A program made the translations under genes and the position numbers. Below are positions 1-8,810 of a DNA stretch of 43,949 nt, piece by piece. How positions within the stretch are numbered: the stretch's first letter is position 1; each line of letters opens with the position of its first letter. The DNA comes from Paenibacillus dendritiformis (GTDB taxonomy: Bacteria > Bacillota > Bacilli > Paenibacillales > Paenibacillaceae), in the NCBI RefSeq assembly GCF_015845845.1, contig NZ_LDIG01000195.1:1-43949 (forward strand). The letters are read 5' to 3'. Under the pieces are notes generated by a model, which was not told the origin of the DNA, made no database searches, and saw nothing but the letters and a program-made list of their open reading frames with translations.

Positions 1-203
1 TTATGCGGGTATGTCCCATTTCGATATCCCTTGCGCTCCTCTGCCCGCTCATAACGTTCTGCATCCAACTGTTCGGTCACCTGCGCTTGTAAGACTTGAT
101 TCAATACGGATTCCAGCAGCTTGGCTACTCCCGCATCCTTACTATCTCCAATAAATAATTGATGCAAAATATTCGAATCTACGTTAATCTGATATTGAGC
201 CAT
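1..203 (-). CDS. IS256-family (mutator) transposase, N-terminal part, runs off window
   Basis: The minus strand encodes about 67 residues starting MAQYQINVDSNILHQLF and reaching an RKGYRNG segment at the window edge. IS256/mutator transposases carry such an E-R-x-GYRNG stretch near residue 60. An AGGTGGA ribosome site lies about 7 bases before the ATG. The catalytic DDE domain would lie outside the window. The element's left end should fall a little beyond base 203, next to an AT-rich truncated gene, which suggests the insertion disrupted that gene. I could not find the terminal inverted repeat. Family assignment is from recall of the motif. Confidence 0.85.
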   Translation of the reverse strand, partial: MAQYQINVDSNILHQLFIGDSKDAGVAKLLESVLNQVLQAQVTEQLDAERYERAEERKGYRNGTYPH

Positions 204-282
204 TTTCAAATCCACCTCACTAGTTTGTTGTGTCAGCAACTACATTCTACTTGAGGGGTTTGAATATGGCTCTCTTCATTTA

Positions 283-828
283 TTGGAAGAAGCTATTTTA
301 CACAATTATACGGACTCAACTGCTAGTGGTGTAGTTGATGGAATTTTCGAGGGATGGAGTAGTGTAATTTATATTGGGAAAACTGCAAATGCTAAAGAAT
401 TTAAGTACACTTACCGGACTCATTTCCAATGGAGCAGACTCCCAAATTTCTATTGGACTGACAGTGTTGGGCACTCTTGGGGTGGAGATGTTGTAGGAGT
501 ACAATCACATGGTGATTACGTAATTGATACTGGGTTAGTCTGTAATGGTTGCGATAGAGGTTTTGAGGAGATTGATCAATCTTCAGTTTATGGAACTAAA
601 GGAACAGTTGATTTATTTGGAATAGAAGGGATACACTACGGCACACTTAGAACAGAAGTTCGCATTCCAGTAGAGCACAAGGGGCGTACGGCTGCATTTG
701 CTTCGGTATATGGCCATGCTTATACTCCAAGCACTATGAGTATTTCTATTGAACCTATAGGCATAGACATTTCTGGTTATGGTGATAAATGGTCTTGGAG
801 GGAATCATTTATTGTTAAACCAGACTAA
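283..828 (+). pseudogene. Orphan protein of unknown function, probably 5'-truncated by the IS256 element
   Basis: An open frame runs from about base 199 (after a TGA at 196-198) to the TAA at 826-828. The earliest usual start is a TTG at 283 with no ribosome site. The product (181 aa from that TTG) is rich in Gly, Tyr and Trp, with no recognised domain. Its regular hydrophobic-polar alternation suggests a beta-rich, perhaps secreted, protein. Codon use is clearly more AT-rich than the neighbouring genes. The frame stays open up to the transposase leader and a good terminator follows, so I read it as the 3' part of a longer gene cut by the insertion. It could also be a complete acquired gene with a poor start. 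Confidence 0.5.
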
Positions 829-913
829 ACGTTCTCAGCATATTGTTTATTAGTACGACCAGCTAGGTAAGGCATTTGGAAAGGCGTCAATGAAATAAAT
901 GGACGACATGGAA

Positions 914-941
914 AAGTCGCTGATTATTCAGCGGTTTTTTT
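914..941 (+). terminator. Rho-independent terminator after the orphan gene
   Basis: Stem CGCTGA (918-923) / TCAGCG (928-933) with loop TTAT, followed by a run of seven T after one G. It sits about 90 bases after the orphan gene's stop. Confidence 0.8.
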
Positions 942-994
942 ATTGCTGGAATATCCCTCCTTATGTCGAAATGTGTAGTGAGGGAGGCGATTCA

Positions 995-1213
995 ATGATA
1001 AGCCAAATAACAATCAATGAAGTCACTGTAGAAGTAGACTCTTATGTTGCAAGTAAGGAGAAGAAAGAGTACTTTTTCCCACCTCCCTATTCTCTGTTGA
1101 CCCGTTACCCCACCCATTATGCAATGCCTGCCTATGCCCCCCTTCCATCTTGCTCTCTCCTGCCCCTGGCCGCCGCCCTACCGCAGGAAGGTCAGCAGCT
1201 GAATCACCGATAA
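995..1213 (+). CDS. Small ORF of unknown function, probably a gene start that degenerates
   Basis: An ATG at 995 is preceded by GGGAGG at a 7-base spacing and begins MISQITINEVTVEVDSYVAS, which looks like real coding. After about residue 28 the frame becomes Pro/Leu-rich and low complexity, and its last bases overlap the convergent Nramp gene. This suggests the 5' end of a gene joined to unrelated sequence. I do not recognise a family. Confidence 0.3.
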   Translation: MISQITINEVTVEVDSYVASKEKKEYFFPPPYSLLTRYPTHYAMPAYAPLPSCSLLPLAAALPQEGQQLNHR

Positions 1214-2419
1214 ATAAAGAAGCCAGAGAGCGGCAAATCCCGCGATGACATTCGTGAACCAGCCGTTCGTGCGGCTGCCGAGCACCTGTTTGTTGTTGCC
1301 GAGCAAGACCAGCACGATGGCGATAAGCGGCGCTCCAAGCACCGTCGTCGCCTGGGCCATGATAATCAATTGAATCGGATTGGCCTCGGCCAAAATCGCG
1401 ATCAGCGTGCTCCCCGCCAGCAGCAGGGACGTGAATATTTTAACGCTCTTGTCGTTCAGCGTGCGGCCCCAGCCGAAGCCGTCCGACAGCAGCATTCCCC
1501 CCAAGACGGCGTTCGCGACGAAGGAAGAGAAGGAAGCCGCGAACAGACCGAGGAGGAACAGCCATTTCGCCAGCGGCCCCAGCAGCGGCTCCAGTTGGAT
1601 GGCCATATCCAGGGCGCTCTGCACTTGAATGCCTTGGGGGGCGAGCACGGCAGCCGACGTAATCATAATGATGAGGGTCAGGCCGCAGAGGACCGCGATC
1701 CCGACGACGGCGCTCGCGTTGCTCTTGCGCAGATCTTGCGGCTGCCATCCTTTGCCCTGAACCATATAGGCTTGCCCGGCCGCCCCGGCAATGCTGAAGC
1801 TGGTCGCCGAGATGGCAATGACCAGCCCCCAGATGGCAGGCGGGGAAGGCACAAATCCTGCGGCCAGCGCGCCCAGGTCCGGCGATATGCGGAACAGATT
1901 CCCGATGAAGGCGATGATCATCAGGATGACCATCAGCATCATCACCTTTTCCAATAGCTTGTAGAAGTTGCTCGAGGTCCAAATACATGCAAGGGCGATC
2001 GCGAGAAAGACGCTGGCCCACAACGCGATGCCTCCGCCAAATGCAGTGTCGAAGGCCAGGCCGACGCCAATGTTGTTGCCGGTCTGGAAGCCCGCCGTGA
2101 TCAGAAACACGCTTAGCCCGATGAGGATCGCCAGCCAGCGCCCGTACTGCCGCTGAACGATGAAAAGCAGCGAGTCGCGGTTCAGGCACCCGATCTTGCC
2201 GGCGATGACGGTGAACGCGGACATAAAGACGGCAGCAATGACAAGCACCCACAGCGCCGAGTACTGCATAAGCGCCCCGGCGCTGCTGCTGACCGTGATG
2301 CTCCCGGGTCCCAGGACGGTTGCGGCGGTAATGAAGCCCGGGCCGAGAAGGAGCAAGCATTTCCTCCATATACTGCTCGGATTGCGGGCTGCATTCAGCT
2401 TCGTGTCGAAGTTGCTCAA
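1178..2419 (-). CDS. Nramp-related divalent cation transporter lacking the usual metal-site motifs
   Basis: About 413 residues with roughly 11 hydrophobic helices and the overall Nramp/SLC11 (MntH) arrangement. Canonical Nramp helix 1 carries DPGN and helix 6 carries MPH; here the corresponding stretches read GPGS (in VLGPGSITVSSS) and AGQAY. This places it with Nramp-related outgroups whose substrate may not be Mn/Fe. The frame also opens at an ATG at 2440, but GGGAGGTGG lies inside that extension and best serves a TTG at 2419. A near-consensus cre site overlaps the upstream ATG, which also favours the later start. The gene stands alone, and no clear terminator was seen after it. Confidence 0.85.
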   Translation of the reverse strand: MSNFDTKLNAARNPSSIWRKCLLLLGPGFITAATVLGPGSITVSSSAGALMQYSALWVLVIAAVFMSAFTVIAGKIGCLNRDSLLFIVQRQYGRWLAILIGLSVFLITAGFQTGNNIGVGLAFDTAFGGGIALWASVFLAIALACIWTSSNFYKLLEKVMMLMVILMIIAFIGNLFRISPDLGALAAGFVPSPPAIWGLVIAISATSFSIAGAAGQAYMVQGKGWQPQDLRKSNASAVVGIAVLCGLTLIIMITSAAVLAPQGIQVQSALDMAIQLEPLLGPLAKWLFLLGLFAASFSSFVANAVLGGMLLSDGFGWGRTLNDKSVKIFTSLLLAGSTLIAILAEANPIQLIIMAQATTVLGAPLIAIVLVLLGNNKQVLGSRTNGWFTNVIAGFAALWLLYLSVIQLLTFLR

Positions 2420-2438
2420 CAAGTCCACCTCCCAAAAC

Positions 2439-2453
2439 ATAAAGCGCTTACAT
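2439..2453 (-). promoter_or_regulatory. Near-consensus cre (CcpA) site upstream of the Nramp-like gene
   Basis: On the minus strand ATGTAAGCGCTTTAT matches the cre consensus WTGNAANCGNWNNCW with one mismatch. It lies about 20 bases before the preferred TTG start, a position consistent with carbon-catabolite control. Confidence 0.4.
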
Positions 2454-2531
2454 TCATTATACTCGGGAGATTTTCCGAGCAGGCGACTTTAAAATGTCTC
2501 TAAATATGCCCCCTTGAGCAAGATAGCGGAC

Positions 2532-2573
2532 AAAAAAAGCAGCCGGTCCATGACTGAACATGAATCCGCTGCC
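2532..2573 (-). terminator. Terminator after yhaM
   Basis: On the minus strand a GCAGCGG...CCGGCTGC hairpin with an inner TTCATG/CATGGA pairing is followed by seven T. It lies about 35 bases past the yhaM stop. Confidence 0.8.
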
Positions 2574-2606
2574 TTCCGGCCTCTTGGCGCTGCTTATCCT
2601 TATGTA

Positions 2607-3563
2607 CTACAGCTTCATCCGGTATATCGCCTTGTTCTCCAAGCCGCGGATGAACGGCGTCCACTCCTCCGTCTCCGGCGTCGTGTCCAGCGCATCCTCG
2701 ACCATCTGGAGCTTCGCGTCGAGCGCGTCGATATGATGGAGCGCCACCGCCTCCGGCGTCTGCGGCTGCACCGGGCTGCCCCATTCGCCCAGATTATGAT
2801 GGGACAGCACGAGATGCTGCAGGCCGAGCACCTTCGGCGAGTCGAGATCGATGTCGAGCCGCAGGGCCGCCTCCGTAATCCAGTTCGATGCCATCGAGAT
2901 ATGGCCGACCAGCTTGCCCTGAACGCTGTATTCCGAGACGATGCCGAGCTGGGCCACCATTTCCTCCGGCTTCGCTATATCATGAAGAATGATGCCCGCC
3001 TTCAGCAGATCCGGATTCAGGAACGGCCGCTGACGGCACAAAAAATCCCCGATTTCCAGCATGCGCACCATATGGTAGGCCAAGCCCGCAAAATAGGCAT
3101 GGTGATGGGTTTTCGCCGCCGGGTAGTGCATCAGCTTCTCCTCCACCTTCCCTACGCAGAAGCTGACAAGCGCGCGAATCTCTTTATCGGAAATGCTGGC
3201 GATGGCCTGCTTGATCGCATGAATCAGGTCGATGGGACGGATCGGCGCGGAGCGGATGAAATCGGTCAACGTCACCCCGTCCTCTTCCCTCGCCGGCCGG
3301 ATTTGCAGGATTTTCACCTGCAGCCTCTCCCGATAGGTCTGCACGATGCCGCGCACCTTTACGAGCCCCATCGGGAAAAACGTCTCCTTATCGGTCGGGG
3401 AGGCATCCCAGTATTTAGCAGGGAGCTGCCCGGTCGCATCGCACAGGACGATGTCCAAATAGTCCTTCGGCGGATTGCCGTTCGTCTGCTTGACCTCCAG
3501 TTCCTTCAACAAATAAAAGCCGATAAACTCGTCCTGATTCGTAAGTTGCTTGATTAATGTCAC
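2607..3563 (-). CDS. yhaM: 3'-5' exoribonuclease YhaM
   Basis: 318 residues, close to the usual 314 for Bacillus YhaM. Residues 10-90 look like the OB-fold nucleic-acid binding domain. Residues 150-290 form the HD hydrolase domain, with HHHAYFAGLAYHM at 153-165, the metal pair His194-Asp195 in GIILHDIAKPEE, and a downstream SHHNLGEWGSP motif. YhaM is a cytoplasmic 3'-5' exonuclease that trims RNA and can act on single-stranded DNA. It is a single-gene unit with a strong terminator. The 500 bases upstream hold a convergent-side terminator and a degenerate repeat, not genes. Confidence 0.95.
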   Translation of the reverse strand: MTLIKQLTNQDEFIGFYLLKELEVKQTNGNPPKDYLDIVLCDATGQLPAKYWDASPTDKETFFPMGLVKVRGIVQTYRERLQVKILQIRPAREEDGVTLTDFIRSAPIRPIDLIHAIKQAIASISDKEIRALVSFCVGKVEEKLMHYPAAKTHHHAYFAGLAYHMVRMLEIGDFLCRQRPFLNPDLLKAGIILHDIAKPEEMVAQLGIVSEYSVQGKLVGHISMASNWITEAALRLDIDLDSPKVLGLQHLVLSHHNLGEWGSPVQPQTPEAVALHHIDALDAKLQMVEDALDTTPETEEWTPFIRGLENKAIYRMKL

Positions 3564-3676
3564 TTGATAAGTTCCTCCTTGCCTTGATACCTATATTATA
3601 CAACGAGTTCACCGTGGAGGGCGGGATCAAATGGAACACGCTTCTGTTCTCGTTGCGGCCAGGGCGGCCGCCAGCA

Positions 3677-3716
3677 CAAAAACGACCTTTTCCGCACATG
3701 GCGGAAAAAGATCGTT
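3677..3716 (-). terminator. Minus-strand terminator downstream of the heptamer repeat
   Basis: Stem TTTTCCGC / GCGGAAAA (3689-3709) extended by AACGA/TCGTT arms. On the minus strand it is followed by a T-rich stretch. It would stop transcripts from the broken AraC/GyrI gene after they cross the repeat. Confidence 0.6.
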
Positions 3717-3733
3717 CTCTGCTTGGAGCGTGT

Positions 3734-4032
3734 GCATTATGCATTCAGCGTTCTACATTCTGCATTCTATGTTCTGCCTTCTGCGTTCCGCATGCAGCGT
3801 TATGCATTCAGTGTTCTGCACTCATTCTTATGCATTCAGTGTTATCCACTCAGTGTCATGCATAAGCGTTGTGCATTCTGAGTTATGCTCCACGTTCTGC
3901 CTTCTCTGTGTGACGCCCCGCGTTCTGCCTTCTGGGTTAGCCGTTCTTCCATGTCGCACTCTGCTGAGCGTTACGCGCTCTGCGTTAGGTGTCCTGCTTA
4001 TGCGTGTGTTCTGCGTTCTATGTTCTGCGCCC
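3734..4032. repeat. Degenerate tandem heptamer repeat (about 40 units, GCATTCT/GCGTTCT type)
   Basis: From 3734 the sequence falls into consecutive 7-base units: gcattat, gcattca, gcgttct, acattct, gcattct, atgttct, gccttct, gcgttcc and so on. The first 18 units are in perfect phase to 3860. Small indels then appear, but the pattern continues to about 4032. Most units fit (G/A)C(A/G)TTC(T/A). The several reading frames across it are artefacts of the low-complexity repeat. It fills the gap between yhaM and the broken AraC/GyrI gene. Confidence 0.85.
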
Positions 4033-4059
4033 TGGATACATCTCTCGTGACCTCCGCCC

Positions 4060-4890
4060 TTAGCCGCATGCGCCGTCCCCCGGCTTGACCGGGATGTAGA
4101 TCCGAATGATGGAATCCTTATGCTCCGTTCCGCAAAAGTCTTCTCCATACTGTTCGAAATCGTCGCGAGCGTCCAGCTCCCAAGCAGAGGCTTGCAGCCA
4201 TGTGCCCCAAATGTACTCATAGCTGCTGCGCAGCAAGGAGGTTGGACCCCGGTGGCGGAAGACCGCATACAAGCCGGGGCGAATCACATAAGCGGCCATC
4301 CCCGGCGGAGGCGTCCCGTCTCCGGCCGCCTCGAAGCCGACGAATTGCCCGAACATCGTCTCCTCGCTCAGATCATGGACGGGCATCGCCCCCATCGCCT
4401 GGCAAATGCCGTAAGCCGCCGAACCCAAGCTCCCGGCCGGAGCCTCCCGGCGCTGCAGCAGCAATTCGGACCACATGGCCGGGATATGATTGTCGCGCAG
4501 ATTGCTGCGGCCCTGCAGCCCGACGACTGTAATGCTCCGCTCCAGCTCGACGATCTCCGGCTCGAGGCAGATGCTGCTGACGCGATGCCGCAGCCGCGGG
4601 CCGATCAGCGCTCCTTTGCTGTTGACGACCGGCCGTATCCCCTTGCGGCGGAAGGCGTGCGGAGACAGGCCGAACACCTTTTTGAAGGCGCGGCTGAAGG
4701 CTTCATGCGACTCGAACTGATATCGACGGCGATGTCCAGTATCGGCCGCCGCGTTCCCATCAGTTCCAGCGACGCTTCCGTCAGGCTCCGCTTGCGGATA
4801 TAGTCTCCGATCGTCTCCCCCGTCATCCGTTCATTGGTTCCTTGCACCTCATCCAGCGCCGCTCCCTTCGGAACGGCCGTGCCGCACATC
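4060..4890 (-). pseudogene. AraC-family regulator with GyrI-like effector domain, frameshifted
   Basis: The C-terminal frame (4060-4677 and beyond) holds the end of an AraC HTH (KKVFGLSPHAFRRKGIRP) and a roughly 150-residue GyrI-like ligand-binding domain. The preceding HTH piece (MTGETIGDYIRKRSL...GTRRPILDIAVD) is in another frame. Near 4722 the bases read GATATCAG where GATTATCAG would restore the family motif DYQFESHEAFSRAF, so one base seems lost. The first HTH helix region upstream of about 4860 is also not recognisable. Intact relatives are about 280-300 aa multidrug- or stress-type activators. I treat it as inactive unless the frameshift is a sequencing error. Confidence 0.8.
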
Positions 4891-4941
4891 CGGGCCGGGG
4901 GCCGGGCCTCCTCGCCGCCACAGGTTGACTGCCGCATCGCA

Positions 4942-6045
4942 TCAGACCATCTGCCAGAAGCCGGGCTCCGGATCGCGATGCTCCATCCGCACCTTCACCT
5001 GCTCCAGCGGGAACGGTTCCCCGATACGCACAGTATACCATGGATTCTGGAGCGGCGAACCGAAGCAGACATCCAGCGTGCGTTCGTTCACATCGAACAG
5101 CATTGAATAGAGCGTGCCGAACCATTGGCGGTAATTGTGCACGGTCAATCCATGCGGATATTCCCGCTGTACCAGCCCGCGCAGCTCGTCCTTGCCGATC
5201 GGCGCGCTTCCTCCGAGCGCCTCGTTCAACAGCTCATGGCGCACGACGGAGTGATACAGACGGCGCGGCTCCAGCCGGGCGACTTCCGGGAACAGCGGAT
5301 GGTTCGTCGCTGTCACATAAGGCTCTGCCGTCCCGTCCGCTTCCTTGACCGCCACCTCGCCGTCGAACGTCTCCAGCAGCGCGGCATGTCCGGAGGCGTC
5401 CGCAATAATCAGATTCATGTTCGATGCAATCGGCATCTCGCGTATGGCGGCGACGGCCTCCGCGGCCGTCCGGCAGCGTTCGAGCACCGTACGCACGACC
5501 GCCCAGAACTGCAGGCCGCTCGCCTTCGCCGGCCGCATGCCCTCCATATTGCCGACCGGCTGGCCGCAGGCCGAGAAGGTGACGCACAGCCCGTGCTCGT
5601 TCATTCCTTCCGTTCGTCCGAACAGGAGGGTCGAGAACCCGATATGCCGGTACCGCCCGTGAATCGCGGTATCGCAGAGCCGCATGTCGGCAAGCTCCGG
5701 GGACAGATCGTAATTGCGCAGCACATACGTCCGCCCGTCTGCCGTCTTCCCGGGCAGGACGGCGCAGTGGCTGCAGCCCGCCTGAATGTCGGTCCCCGCG
5801 TAATAGACCATCCGGCCCGGCTCGACGCCAAGCTGCTCGGCCGCCCCGAGCAGTTCGTCATTGATGCCGGGACAGTAGTCGTCCAGCAGCCGCATCGTCT
5901 CCCGCATCCGCGCTTCCGGCAGCGGCTCCGGAAGGACGAGCATCGGCATCCATGCCGGATGCTCCGCCGCGAATCGTCCCTGCTGCCGGCCCGCCTCCCG
6001 GCTCGTGCCCTTCAAGTGTACAAAATACCCCGTTTTCTCTTGCAT
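4942..6045 (-). CDS. C45-family acyltransferase/hydrolase (Ntn-hydrolase fold)
   Basis: 367 residues resembling peptidase family C45 (isopenicillin-N acyltransferase-like) and linear-amide hydrolases. The likely autocatalytic nucleophile is Cys91 in DIQAGCSHCAV, followed by a NYDLSPE segment (around 111) and SNMNLIIADASG, which match the family core. Proteins of this group cleave themselves before the Cys and then hydrolyse or transfer acyl groups on amide substrates. The true substrate cannot be told. The gene is divergent from the TPM-domain gene, with about 195 bases between the starts. The start ATG at 6045 has GGAGAGGG upstream. Confidence 0.85.
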   Translation of the reverse strand: MQEKTGYFVHLKGTSREAGRQQGRFAAEHPAWMPMLVLPEPLPEARMRETMRLLDDYCPGINDELLGAAEQLGVEPGRMVYYAGTDIQAGCSHCAVLPGKTADGRTYVLRNYDLSPELADMRLCDTAIHGRYRHIGFSTLLFGRTEGMNEHGLCVTFSACGQPVGNMEGMRPAKASGLQFWAVVRTVLERCRTAAEAVAAIREMPIASNMNLIIADASGHAALLETFDGEVAVKEADGTAEPYVTATNHPLFPEVARLEPRRLYHSVVRHELLNEALGGSAPIGKDELRGLVQREYPHGLTVHNYRQWFGTLYSMLFDVNERTLDVCFGSPLQNPWYTVRIGEPFPLEQVKVRMEHRDPEPGFWQMV

Positions 6046-6240
6046 GCAATACCCTCTCCTTTACGTATCCTGATTCGCTCCCATCCATCTTACCAACCGG
6101 CAGCGGGACACACTTGATACTTATTGCGCTTTTCCCCCGACAGATCCGGCGCGAACTTTGCAGGAACTTTCCCCCAAGTCCGCCGTAATTCCGTTATACT
6201 GGAAATAGACTATCGGGGAGAGACAACGGGAGGGTTCAAC

Positions 6241-8703
6241 GTGCAATATGCGCTGCGCATCATTATGCTTTTTCTTGTCATTGTGATATCCGCCGCTCCG
6301 GGAACGGCGAGGGCGGAGGGAGTTCCGGCCAAGGAGGGACTGGTTCAGGATACGGCGCAGATGCTGTCGAAGAAGTCAATCGCCTCCATCGAGAAGGCGG
6401 CCAAAGGGAAGCTGTACACCTTCTACCTCCTGACCGTGGACAGCTTGAATGGAACGTCCCCGGCCGACTATGCCAACGACGTGTACGATCAATGGGAACT
6501 GGGAGCGGATGACATCCTCCTCCTCATCTCCAAGCAGGAGCGGCGGGTGGAGATGAATTTCAACAACCCCGCCCTCCAGGACAAGATCGATGCCGAGACC
6601 GGCATCCGCGGCGACGTGCCGGGCAGCCTGAAGGCATGGCTGGACGCTCACTTTATCCCGAAGGCGAAGGAAGGCGATTTCGCCGCGGCATCCATCGCAT
6701 TGATGAAGGCGACGCATGCCTTGAAGCCGCTGGCGCCCGTCGCCGCCGAGACCGATCCGGACGAGGCGCAGCAGGACGCGGCGCAGCAGGACGCGGCGCA
6801 GCAGGAGCCGCCTCCCGCGATGCCGCTCTCGATCGACTGGCAGCTTGTGCTGCTGTGCGCTGGCGGGCTGCTTATCCTCGCCGTCGCCGGGGAGCGCGGG
6901 GAACTGTGGATCCGGCTGCGGCTGATCCGCCGGCGTCAGCCCGCGTTGATGGTGCGGGTAAACCAGGCGCTGGAGAAGAACAAGACCTATCTCGATCTGT
7001 CCCAGGGCGAGACGCAGCAGGCGGCCAGGACCGCCGATCGGGAATTGGCGGACATTCTCATCTGGCTGAACGCCAGACAGCAGGAGCTCCGGGCCATTCC
7101 GAAGCGGCAATGGCTCATGCCGTCCCTGCGCAAGCAGGTTGCGGCCGCGGCCGCCGAGCTGAAGGAGCGCACGGCGGATGCGGAACGGCATGTCGCCGCA
7201 ATCGGCCATATCGAACAGCTAGACCGGACATTGAAGCAGACGATTGCGGATGCGGAGGAACGGCTGCAGACCGCCGACCGCGACATCGCGGCGGAAATTC
7301 AGGCGCGAGGCTGGCCGCTCGATGAGCTGCGGCGCCGCCACCACGCGGTCAAGGCGGAGCTGGCGGAGAGCAAGCAGCTGGAGATTTTCGACCCGCTGGG
7401 CGCCGAGCACCGCGTCGAGCACGCGAATGAGGAGCTGCGGCGGCTGGAGAACGACATCGCAAGCATCGCCGAGCTGGCGGAGATCTACCGCCGGACTCCG
7501 CAGCAGATGGCGGAGAGCCGGGAGCGCGTTCAGACCATCGCGCAGGAATTCCGGCTGAAGCTCGTGCGCATCGATCCGTATGGCAATATCGAGCAGACGG
7601 GACAGGTCAACGAGCAGATGCAGGAGCTGCTGCGGCATGGAGATATCCCGGCGGCGATCCAGCGTGTCGAGCTGATGAGGCAATTGCTGGCCGATGCAGT
7701 GAACATGACGCAGCGGCAGGCGGATTTGCAGGTCAAGAATGCCAAGGACATCGCCCAGCTCAAGTCGAGACTGGACGGGTACCTCCGCCGGGATCAGGAA
7801 CTGTCCGAGGTGACCGTGCGCGTGCAGGCCGCCTACCGGACGAAGCATTGGGAGCAGCTATGGCATCTGTATCGCGAGAAATATCAGTGCCTGTCCGATG
7901 TCGGGCCGGCGCTGGGCCAGGCCGAGTATTGGTCCGGCATCGATGTGCAGGAATACGACATGGCACGGGAAGAGCTGGATCGGATGCTGCTGCGGCTGGC
8001 CGAGCTGGATCATGCCATCGAGCGGTATGAGCGCCAGGTAAGAGAACTGGACAGCGCGCACAAGGAGGCGCTGCGGAAGCAGGCGCTGCGGAAGCAGGCG
8101 GCGGGCGAAGCGGCCTTCGCCAAAGCCCAACGCATCCTATCCCGCCAGCATCTCGCCCAGCTGTGGGGAGAGCGGGAGCATCGTCTGGAGCGGCTGCAGT
8201 CCGGGCTTCGGAACCTCGTCGCCGATCCGCCCTATGATGTCGGCCTGATGAACGAGGTGAGCGGGGAATTCGTTGACGAAGCCAATGCATACCTGGGCGT
8301 CATCGAACGGGCCGCCGTACAGAAGCGCAATGCGGAACGGGAGCTTGATCGGGCGGCCAGCCAATACCGGCGCGCGTATTCCCGGGCGAGAAGCAAAATC
8401 AACGTCTCGCCATTCGATTCCCGCTTCGCTTCGATCCACCGCGAGGCCAGCGATCTGATGCGGCGAGGGGCCTATGACGAAGCTGCGCGCACCGCAGCGG
8501 CCATGACTGGAATTATCGCGGCCATGGAATCGGCGTATAACGATGTGCTGCGGGATGAGCGGCGGGCGGAAGAAGCGAGGCGGGCCCAGGAGCGCAGGAC
8601 ATCGAATTCGTCGGGCGGCTCCGGTTGGGGAAGCGGGAGCTCCTCCTCCGGCGGTTCCAGCTGGAGCAAGAACAATAATTCCTCTGGCGGGTCGAACTGG
8701 TAG
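6241..8703 (+). CDS. Secreted/membrane TPM-domain protein with long coiled coil and Gly-Ser-Trp tail
   Basis: A GTG at 6241 preceded by GGGAGGG gives an 820-aa protein with a signal peptide (LRIIMLFLVIVISAAPGTARA). Residues 28-165 look like a TPM domain (YgcG/PF04536 type), with QDTAQMLSK and ADDILLLISKQERRVEM. An acidic Gln-rich linker with DAAQQ repeats follows. A membrane segment (LVLLCAGGLLILAVAG) sits at about 205-220, then about 550 residues of coiled coil rich in Glu, Arg, Gln and Ala. The end is a Ser/Gly/Trp-rich tail. This matches the YgcG/TPM family style, where TPM domains sit outside the membrane and a Gly-rich tail follows. The function is unknown. The gene is monocistronic with a strong terminator. 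Confidence 0.85.
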   Translation: MQYALRIIMLFLVIVISAAPGTARAEGVPAKEGLVQDTAQMLSKKSIASIEKAAKGKLYTFYLLTVDSLNGTSPADYANDVYDQWELGADDILLLISKQERRVEMNFNNPALQDKIDAETGIRGDVPGSLKAWLDAHFIPKAKEGDFAAASIALMKATHALKPLAPVAAETDPDEAQQDAAQQDAAQQEPPPAMPLSIDWQLVLLCAGGLLILAVAGERGELWIRLRLIRRRQPALMVRVNQALEKNKTYLDLSQGETQQAARTADRELADILIWLNARQQELRAIPKRQWLMPSLRKQVAAAAAELKERTADAERHVAAIGHIEQLDRTLKQTIADAEERLQTADRDIAAEIQARGWPLDELRRRHHAVKAELAESKQLEIFDPLGAEHRVEHANEELRRLENDIASIAELAEIYRRTPQQMAESRERVQTIAQEFRLKLVRIDPYGNIEQTGQVNEQMQELLRHGDIPAAIQRVELMRQLLADAVNMTQRQADLQVKNAKDIAQLKSRLDGYLRRDQELSEVTVRVQAAYRTKHWEQLWHLYREKYQCLSDVGPALGQAEYWSGIDVQEYDMAREELDRMLLRLAELDHAIERYERQVRELDSAHKEALRKQALRKQAAGEAAFAKAQRILSRQHLAQLWGEREHRLERLQSGLRNLVADPPYDVGLMNEVSGEFVDEANAYLGVIERAAVQKRNAERELDRAASQYRRAYSRARSKINVSPFDSRFASIHREASDLMRRGAYDEAARTAAAMTGIIAAMESAYNDVLRDERRAEEARRAQERRTSNSSGGSGWGSGSSSSGGSSWSKNNNSSGGSNW

Positions 8704-8740
8704 ATGCAGGAGCGTGCGGCAGGAAGCCCGAACGAGAAGC

Positions 8741-8784
8741 AAGGCTGTGCACCGGCAGCAAGGCCGGATGCACAGCCTTTTTTT
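8741..8784 (+). terminator. Terminator after the TPM-domain gene
   Basis: Perfect 11-bp stem AAGGCTGTGCA (8741-8751) / TGCACAGCCTT (8769-8779) with an inner CCGG/CCGG pairing, followed by seven T. Confidence 0.95.
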
Positions 8785-8810
8785 GCCGCGGGAGACGCGT
8801 ACCCCTTGGC

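Noticed and set aside
899-994. Extra N-terminus for the small ORF at 995
   Set aside because: The upstream part of the frame covers the terminator at 914-941 and has no ribosome site.
3557-4268. Several overlapping ORFs across the heptamer repeat
   Set aside because: They exist only because a 7-bp repeat rarely contains stops; their proteins are His/Ser/Cys low-complexity strings.
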